NCBI RefSeq assembly: GCF_002994745.2
Contig: NC_037090.1
Coordinates: forward strand, 35,335,001-35,399,000
Length of the DNA stretch: 64,000 nt
Direction of reading: 5' to 3'
Origin: Rosa chinensis
Taxonomy: Eukaryota; Streptophyta; Magnoliopsida; Rosales; Rosaceae
Position numbers and translations under genes: made by a program. Shown here one piece after another: positions 57,698 through 64,000 of the stretch. The notes beneath the pieces were generated by a model. That model did not search any database and was not told the DNA's origin. It saw only the letters and a list, made by a program, of their open reading frames with translations. How positions within the stretch are numbered: position 1 is the stretch's first letter; each line of letters starts with the position of its first letter.

Positions 57698-58870
57698 AGT
57701 GATATTGCTGCTTCTGGTTGAACAAATGATGATTTTGCCAAAGAGACTGAGCTACAAGCAAACTTATCAGAATCTATTCGCATGTAGGAAAGTTTTTGGA
57801 AAGAAAAAGCAAGGTTGAAATGGTTATCAGAAGGTGATCGTAATTCTTTTTTTTTTCATGTGATGTGTAGAGTGCGTCGTAACCGCTCTTCTATTACCTT
57901 GCTTTGAGATGGTGATCAGGTACTTGATGATCCTCACTCTATTCAAGATCAAGTTGTTGGTTATTATAAGGATCTCTTTGCAAAGCATGCAGATTACCAT
58001 GATTTTGGTTTGGTGTCTCGTGTGATTCCCTCTATGGTTACTGACGAGGAAAATCTTGCTCTTAGTATTATCCCCTTACCAGAAGAGATATGGATGGCAG
58101 TTAACTCAATGGATCTTGACAGCGCTCCAGGGCCAGATGGATTTAATGGTCATTTTTTTGTTTCTTGTTGGGATGTTGTGGGTGCAGATGTGATCAAGGC
58201 AGTGCAATATTTCTTTACTCATGGTAAGTTATTAGCCTCTTATAACTCAGGACTTATTATTCTCATTCCAAAGGTGGACCATGCTAACTCTATTAAGCAA
58301 TTTCACCCTATTGCTCTTACCAATTTTGTTTTCAAGATAATTCCGAAGATTCTAGCACTTCGATTGTCTCTAATTGCATCTCGCATTATGTCTCCTCAAC
58401 AACATGTTTTTGTTGCTGGTAGAAATATATCAGATTGTATCTTGGTGACCTCAGAGTGTTTTAATCTTTTGGACTCTAAATGTCACGGGGGAATGTAGCA
58501 ATTAAAGCAAATATTACCAAGGCTTTTGACACTCTTTCATGGGATTTTCTTCTGCATGTTCTTCAAGCCTTCGATTTTCATGAGACTTTTGTGCAATGGG
58601 TTCAGGCTTTATTATTATCTGCTAAACTTTCTCTTCTCATCAATGGTAGGCCAATGGGTTATTTTCTTGTGGGCGAGGTGTGAGACAAGGTGACCCGCTC
58701 TCCCCTTACTTTTTTGCTTGGCAGAAGAGGTTCTTAGCCGTGGTTTGTCAATGCTTGCATCTTCTGGATAATTGAAGTGCATTTCTTCTCCTAGAGGCAC
58801 TTTGGCTACTTCTCATGTATTATTTGCAGATGATGTTATTGTGTTTTGTTAGAGGAATCAACAGAATTTA
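57698..58870 (+). pseudogene. LINE reverse transcriptase, decayed
   Basis: Frames include WLSEGDRNSFFFHVMCRVRR, SAPGPDGFNGHFFVSCWDVV (the PGPDG motif), ILIPKVDHANSIKQFHPIAL, QQHVFVAGRNISDCI and later LFADDVIVFC (the FADD catalytic motif near 58828). Stops near 57718, 57785, 57904, 58497 and 58850 and at least one frameshift near 58490 break it. Confidence 0.92.
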
Positions 58871-59449
58871 TTGCAGGTCATGAATTTCTTTGATGAATAT
58901 GGTGGTGCTTTTGGCCAAATTATTAACAAGGAGAAGTCCCAAGTTTTCATTGGGAAGCATATGCATAGTCGTCGACATTCTATCTCAAATTTCTTGGGTA
59001 TTCCATTGGGTACTGCTCCATTCATGTACTTGGGTGCTCCAATCTTTCATGGAAAGCCTCGAATTGCACATTTTCAGGCTATTGTGGACAAAATCAGGTT
59101 AAAATTGTCAAGTTGGATGAGTTCATTTTTGTCAATGGCTGGGCGTCTCCAACTTATTAAGTCTGTCATCTTCAGCATGTTTGTTTATACATTTCAACTG
59201 TATGAATGGCCCGTGTCTTTATTAAGACAAATTGAGGTTTGGTGCCATAACTTTCTTTGGTATGGTTCTATAGATAAGCGAGGAATACCCATAGTTGCTT
59301 GGAAATCTTGTTGCATGCCAATTGAAGAAGGGGGTTTGGGACTTAAGCAACTTGTGGTTCTAAACAGGTCCCTCTTGCTCAAGCATTGTTGGGAGATTTT
59401 TACCTCCTCATCTGAAGGTTGTTCCTTTATTAGAAATCGATTTTCATGA
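58871..59449 (+). pseudogene. LINE RT thumb region
   Basis: Frame with NKEKSQVFIGKHMHSRR, IPLGTAPFMYLGAPIFHGKP and EEGGLGLKQLVVLNRSLLLK, the plant LINE RT C-terminal part, ending at a TGA. Confidence 0.9.
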
Positions 59450-59485
59450 CGACGTTCTTATGCTCCATCTTTTAAATGGCCTGGA

Positions 59486-60154
59486 GTGCATAAGTTTTGG
59501 GGTGTAGTCCAAGAAAATACTCAATGGTTGATTGGTCTTGGAGATAATATTTCTTTTTGGAGGGACAACTTCTTGGGTAGACCACTCATTGAATTGTTTG
59601 GTGATCATGGTGCTTTGAACGATAATCCTTCCTTGGTCTCAGATTACATTGATAATGGATCTTGGGCTTTTCCTCCTCTCTTGCAAATTAATTTTCCGAT
59701 GTTGTGTGATTTAATTAGACAAGTTCCCATTGTAATGGATCCGATGATGGAGGACAAAATAGTTTGGCAGTCTTCTTCTACTGGAGAGCTTACTACTAAG
59801 GATGTTTTTTCCTTTATGAGACAACCTTCTCCTATGGTGCCATGGGGTAAGCATTTATGGTCTAAATTTATTTTGCCTAGAATGTCTTTGCATGCTTGGA
59901 AGCTTTTGCGGGGTAGAGTAATTTCATATGAGCTTTTACAACGACGAGGAGTGGTTTTGCAATCTCTTTGTGACTTTTGTGGTCACTATACTGAAACTCT
60001 AAGCCATATTTTTCTTCATTGTTCTTTTGTTGCTTCAATATGGAATCACTTCAGCTCTATTTTTGAAATTGGCATCGCTCCTACTACAATTCATGAAGTA
60101 TTTAATTTGGGTATGGATATGGAGAGGAGTTCCCAGCTTCAAGAACTTGGTTAA
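59486..60154 (+). pseudogene. LINE zf-RVT region
   Basis: Frame with GLGDNISFWRDNFLGRPLIE, SLHAWKLLRGRVISYELLQR and CDFCGHYTETLSHIFLHC, the Cys/His zinc-binding module found between RT and RNase H in plant LINEs. Confidence 0.9.
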
Positions 60155-60280
60155 TAGGCTTCACTACTGTTTTGTGGTATATTTGGCATGCTAGAAATCA
60201 AATCAGATTTGAGAGCAGGGCATTTTCAGTTCTTGGAGTTTGTCGCCTAATCTCAGGGCATATCCAAGCAGCTAGTTGAC

Positions 60281-60489
60281 TTGCAACAGGTCATATGCAT
60301 AGTACAATTCAAGATCTACGTACGTATCATGAAAAGTTTTGGTGCTTGTTGTAGACCGCGACGTACTCCTAGAGTGGTTGAGGTTAATTGGCATCCCCCC
60401 ATTATTGGGTGGATCAAGATTAATTCTAACGGACTTGGAAACATGAGGAGGGTATTGGAGGATTCAGAGCTGTCTTTCGTGATTATAAA
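60281..60489 (+). pseudogene. LINE RNase H, start only
   Basis: NWHPPIIGWIKINSNG is the beginning of RNase H. After a small frameshift the text GIGGFRAVFRDYK follows and stops at the CACTA terminus. The Glu and second Asp of the active site are not in the window. Confidence 0.8.
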
Positions 60490-61198
60490 CACTATGCCAA
60501 AGAAGCCTTCAGACAACAGATCATATCTGTTGTCTGATGAAGTAAAAATCTGTTGTCTATGTGGCTGCCGTCTTTAAGCCACTCAGACGACAAATATACT
60601 CCGTCATTGATAATACACTCAGACAACAGATTCAGTTTAAGGTACTATCATCTGAAGTACCTAATATTGAAGAATCGGAGTTTATCTATCGTCTAATACA
60701 TCTTACCACTACATATTAATGTTGTTGGAAATTCACTTCATCGACGGATTAAAAAAATAACCTTCGATGTAGTTAATGTAACATGATGGAGTTTTTGTTG
60801 TTTCTGTCGTTTGATCGAACCACTATTGAAGCTTAATTGATGCTTCTGTCATCTGATTGAAATCACAATGATAGTTATATGTCGACTGATTTCGTATGCA
60901 ACAACATTTATACCTTGATTTTTGTTGTTTGAGATTTATTTGGACTACTAATAATTGTGATTCTTGTGGTTAGATTTGATTTCTAACTACAGTTTTAGTT
61001 TTTTTATGTTGTTTGAATCTCACTTGGAGTATAGTCTTACTCAAAATTCTGTTGTCTGAAGTTGTATTCAATCTCATTTTTCTGTCGTTTGTTTGGACTT
61101 TCAACCATTGTTTTAGTTATGTTCTGTTGTTTGAGTGTTAATAGAAATACAAGAGCCATTTAATTATGTTATTTGAGAGTGATTAGAAGTATACCTTT

Positions 61199-61480
61199 AT
61201 GTTGTTTGAAGTAGTTTGAAACAATAGATTAACCACCTACTTATGTTGTCTGGGAGATGTTTGACATAGATCTACTTTTATGTTGTTTGAAGTTGGTAGA
61301 AACAACATATCAACCACCTACTTCTGTTGTCTGGGTGTTGTTTGAACTCCACTTTTCTGTTGTTTGAAGTAGGTAGAAACAACATATCAACCACCTACTT
61401 ATGTTGTGTGAGAGCTGTTTAAACTCTACTTTTATGTTGTTTGAAGTTGGTAGAAACAACAGATGATCTATCTGTTTCTA
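61199..61480. repeat. 77-81 bp subterminal tandem repeat of CACTA 3
   Basis: Units start at 61199, 61280, 61357 and 61434 with (A/C)TGTTGTTTGAAG. Each contains GTTGGTAGAAACAACATATC and CCACCTACTT, whose ends (GTAGGT...ACCTAC) form a small inverted repeat. Confidence 0.85.
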
Positions 61481-61867
61481 TTTTCGTGATACAACGTAAA
61501 TTGTGAAACCTGCATATATTTGTTGCCTTTCAACCAATTCAACATCATTCATTTACAATCATCAAAACCATAAAATTGGACTAAAATCAGCATTCAAAAT
61601 GATGCCTACATTTCATTGCATCAACATCATCCAAAATACAATCCATAGTTCCAACTCTAAATCTAGCCAACACAAGAGAACCAAAAAACCATTTTATCTC
61701 GATCATTTACCTAATGCACCAAGTCAAAAACCTATAAGGTAAAGAAAGAGTAGCTAGGCAGAGCAACTGCATGCATAATTTAGGTTCATCAACACTTTCC
61801 ATCAGTTATATAGAAATGCACAAAAGCAGTTCCAAGTGCTACCCATCTACCTTAAACAGAATCAAAG

Positions 61868-62236
61868 TTAGAACTGCATAACATGATTTGCCCATTCAGC
61901 TCGAGCCACATCAATATCCTTCTGTGCGTAAGCAAGATTTGATTTCCTTTCCCACTGAAAAAAGCAAATGCAGCAATTTATTATGATGCAATCAGATTTC
62001 ATATTATAGGCATATTTCAGATTCGGACATAATAAAGTTCATTAAATTTGAGAAGCAAATGCAGCAAGTCCATTATATGGAAGTACTTATGATGAAATAC
62101 CTCAAAAGCAGCAAGTTATGCAGTTGATCATTCTTACCTTGGTAGCAAACTCCAAGTTCTTGTCATCCACAATTTCTTTCATATAATGCATGACGATATA
62201 ACCACAAGTCTTAGAATCAGTTTGCTCCGGAATACC
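61868..62236 (-). CDS. Ulp1-type (C48) cysteine protease, C-terminal exons, transposon-borne, partial
   Basis: Two exons on the minus strand: 62138-62236 (33 codons, GIPEQTDSKTCGYIVMHYMK then EIVDDKNLEFATK) and 61868-61954 (28 codons plus TAA, WERKSNLAYAQKDIDVARAE then WANHVMQF). Both junctions are GT/AG and phase 0. QTDSKTCGY has the Gln and catalytic Cys with the six-residue spacing of the SUMO-protease (Ulp1/C48) active site. The His and Asp of the triad should be in upstream exons. A possible upstream exon (DIGEGVLVLASCGSYFK, about 62527-62570) is weak. Such proteins are frequent passengers of plant CACTA elements; their role in transposition is not settled. Lack of stops suggests a fairly young copy. 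Confidence 0.78.
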
Positions 62237-64000
62237 CTGAAAATAATAAATTAAGAGTAACCATCGAGAAATATACCATATCATATGAGGAAGTACGACT
62301 TAATGGAGACTACAAAAATTCCAACCAACTTACAGCAAGATTCTTTCATTGGATAATTTTCCTTCCTTTCCTACCCTTTTGGATATCCGTATGAAAGGGA
62401 GAGCCAACTAGAAATTTTAAACATAGACCTTTGACCATGATTAAAAGACTCCAGTCTAGTGCATAGTAACGTAAAAGTAGATATATGCATATATTAAACA
62501 AGCATCAAAAGCACCTTAAAATAAGACCCACATGAAGCAAGAACAAGAACTCCTTCCCCTATGTCCTGCGAAATCATGTAATATATATACAAATATTACT
62601 AGTTAAGTCTCAAAAATACAAACCAAAATTTAGTTGTAGAGTTAAACCTAAAACTGCTTACCAAACACCAAGTCTTGCACTTCCGAATTGCAGGTTATAC
62701 AATTTGACTATTACTAAAGACTGATCATCTCTTACCCATCTAACATGACAACAAAAGAAGATTCAAAACCAATGCAGTTCAGTTCTTATGGGGTAAAAAA
62801 AAAAAAAAAAGCTTGAAAATTAGGCCACTTTGAAACTGAATCATCCGAGTGGTAATTTCTCTGATGAAAAAAAACATATACTAGATTTTATACTTCCATT
62901 GAATAAAATTGAGAAACATTCTAGACTAGCTATTGAAAATATATCAAAGCAAGTTGTTCAATATGCACCAACATTTCCTCTTGTTATCTGATATTCATTG
63001 TTGTTCAACCCAGTAATTGACGTTGAGCTGCATAAACCACGTACCATAGTCTGGAATGTTAATATGCTATCAATATGCACCAACCTTTCTTCTTGAATAA
63101 TTAAATTATCTTCAAATAAATCAGAATATTGCAAATGGCCTAATAATCAATGTTAAATGTACGTAGTATTATTAGGCAATAGTAGTACAGATTCAAAATT
63201 TATAAAGAAACAATGCAGATAAGGGAGCTAAAAGCACATTTGATAGCATAGTCTGGCCTCTAGACGTGTGCAATTCCATAATTAAAATATCATAGCCATA
63301 ACAAGGCAGGCCACATCAACCAAAGTAAAAATAATTAAATGGCATTCACATGAAGCGTGCTATTTCTCTAAGTGGTCCTCCAATTCCACAACATACATCC
63401 AAAACCTAGCACCAAAAGATACCAAAAACCAAGTCAACATATTGAACCAAATACTAAAGTATCTCTCCAGCTTAATAATCTGTGTTACAATAAGTCTACT
63501 TGAGCCTTTCAAAAAAAAAAGTCTACTTGAGAAGGCAAACCTTCTGTCCAGGTTTCAGTTCTAGTTGTAAGGCAAGGAAGTGTTCATGCCTCTTGCATTA
63601 AGCAAACAAGTTCTTTTACCCAAATCAAGACACATACCAGAGAAAGGTCTGAGCTATAGCTCAAAGTGATAAGAAATTGATTCCTTAATGATCTGTTTTC
63701 ACTTGTCACCAAGGAATAAATGAGAAGAATCCAAGTTTTACAAATAACTAAATTATTCTTTCTACCAACCAAAATTGAAAACACAAAACACAAAACCAAA
63801 TCCAAATGAAGTAAGTTCATCTTTGAGTCTCGACAAACACAATTACCACGACTTATATAGATGACTGAGTCTCGACAATTAAATTTCTCAGCAACAAAAC
63901 AAGAATCCAAGGCTAAGCACTTGAGAAAAGCAAAAGAAAGAGAATATGAGCCTAGAATCCAAGAAATTAAGAAAGACGCAATGTTCCATTCATGGAAATC
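62237..64000 (-). other. Upstream interior of CACTA 3, probably introns and exons not resolved
   Basis: AT-rich sequence with poly(A)/(T) runs. Apart from the doubtful exon at 62527-62570 I see no further recognisable Ulp1 or TNP2 transposase exon before the window ends. A 108-codon minus-strand frame at 63584-63910 has no family resemblance. Confidence 0.4.

Larger units (their letters stand above)
55788..60489 (+). mobile_element. Second LINE with inverted ORF1, interrupted by CACTA 3
   Basis: Endonuclease, RT, zf-RVT and the start of RNase H run on the plus strand (56940-60489), while the ORF1 part (55790-56590) runs on the minus strand. The left end abuts the LTR at 55787 exactly. The right end is cut by the CACTA terminus at 60490, so the poly(A) end should be outside the window. 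Stops and frameshifts throughout. Confidence 0.85.
60490..64000 (-). mobile_element. CACTA element 3, left end only, with Ulp1-type gene
   Basis: Starts CACTATGCCAAAGAAG, closely related to the terminus of CACTA 1 (CACTAGGCCAAAAAAG). It lies after AAA (60487-60489), the expected TSD half. The subterminal region (60510-61480) is dense in GTTGTCTGA / TCAGACAACAG and TTGTTTGAAGT motifs and has a 77-81 bp tandem repeat. A minus-strand gene with a Ulp1 protease tail (61868-62236 and upstream) lies just inside. Many plant CACTA and MULE elements carry a Ulp1-like gene. The other end is beyond the window, so size and autonomy are unknown. Confidence 0.85.

Noticed and set aside
63584..63910. 108-codon minus-strand ORF as a transposase exon.
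   Set aside because: No TNP2 or Ulp1 motif; AT-rich, with hydrophobic runs typical of chance frames.

Overview
This is AT-rich nuclear DNA from a flowering plant, almost certainly a eudicot. The signs are intron-bearing genes with GT/AG splice sites, BAHD acyltransferase copies, a two-domain plant DJ-1, Ty1/copia elements, long solo LTRs, plant LINEs with RNase H, CACTA and Mutator/Harbinger MITEs, and tRNA-derived SINEs. The general look would fit a rosid such as Rosaceae, but nothing here proves the species. No bacterial, organellar, rRNA or CRISPR features are present.

Only one host gene looks intact: a DJ-1 homolog D-type gene on the minus strand (39623-45438, four exons, 387 codons plus stop). 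Two BAHD acyltransferase relatives, also on the minus strand, flank a roughly 23 kb transposon block and are both broken. The left one (6535-7669 plus 13207-13424) is split by a 5.5 kb CACTA element. The right one (36770-38156) carries a 58-bp tandem duplication and a second frameshift.

The rest is layered mobile DNA. Left end (1-13424): a Mutator-type MITE with a 9-bp target duplication (214-943); a CACTA element (1271-5986, TSD TTA) holding pieces of a host gene and a Harbinger-type MITE; then the BAHD gene with its Pack-CACTA insertion (7670-13206, TSD CAC). That element carries fragments of at least four unrelated host genes on one strand: a UBA-like/PUX protein, beta-tubulin, RNA polymerase III subunit RPC4 and an LRR receptor kinase. 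Middle (15917-36450): a minus-strand copia element (15917-26200) with two solo LTRs nested in it (17114-18449 and 22081-24842), a third long solo LTR (26847-29450), and a plus-strand copia element (29566-36445, TSD CTTGC) with its own nested solo LTR and an inverted gag segment.

Right end (45439-64000): a foldback element just upstream of the DJ-1 gene carries a TCP-domain fragment and a Harbinger MITE in one arm. Next comes a damaged long-LTR element whose 5' LTR contains a 5'-truncated LINE with a 14-bp target duplication. A second LINE follows, with its ORF1 inverted relative to its endonuclease/RT part. It is cut at its RNase H region by a third CACTA element that runs off the window and encodes a Ulp1-type protease tail. 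Most of the mobile-element boundaries below are supported by target-site duplications that can be read directly.
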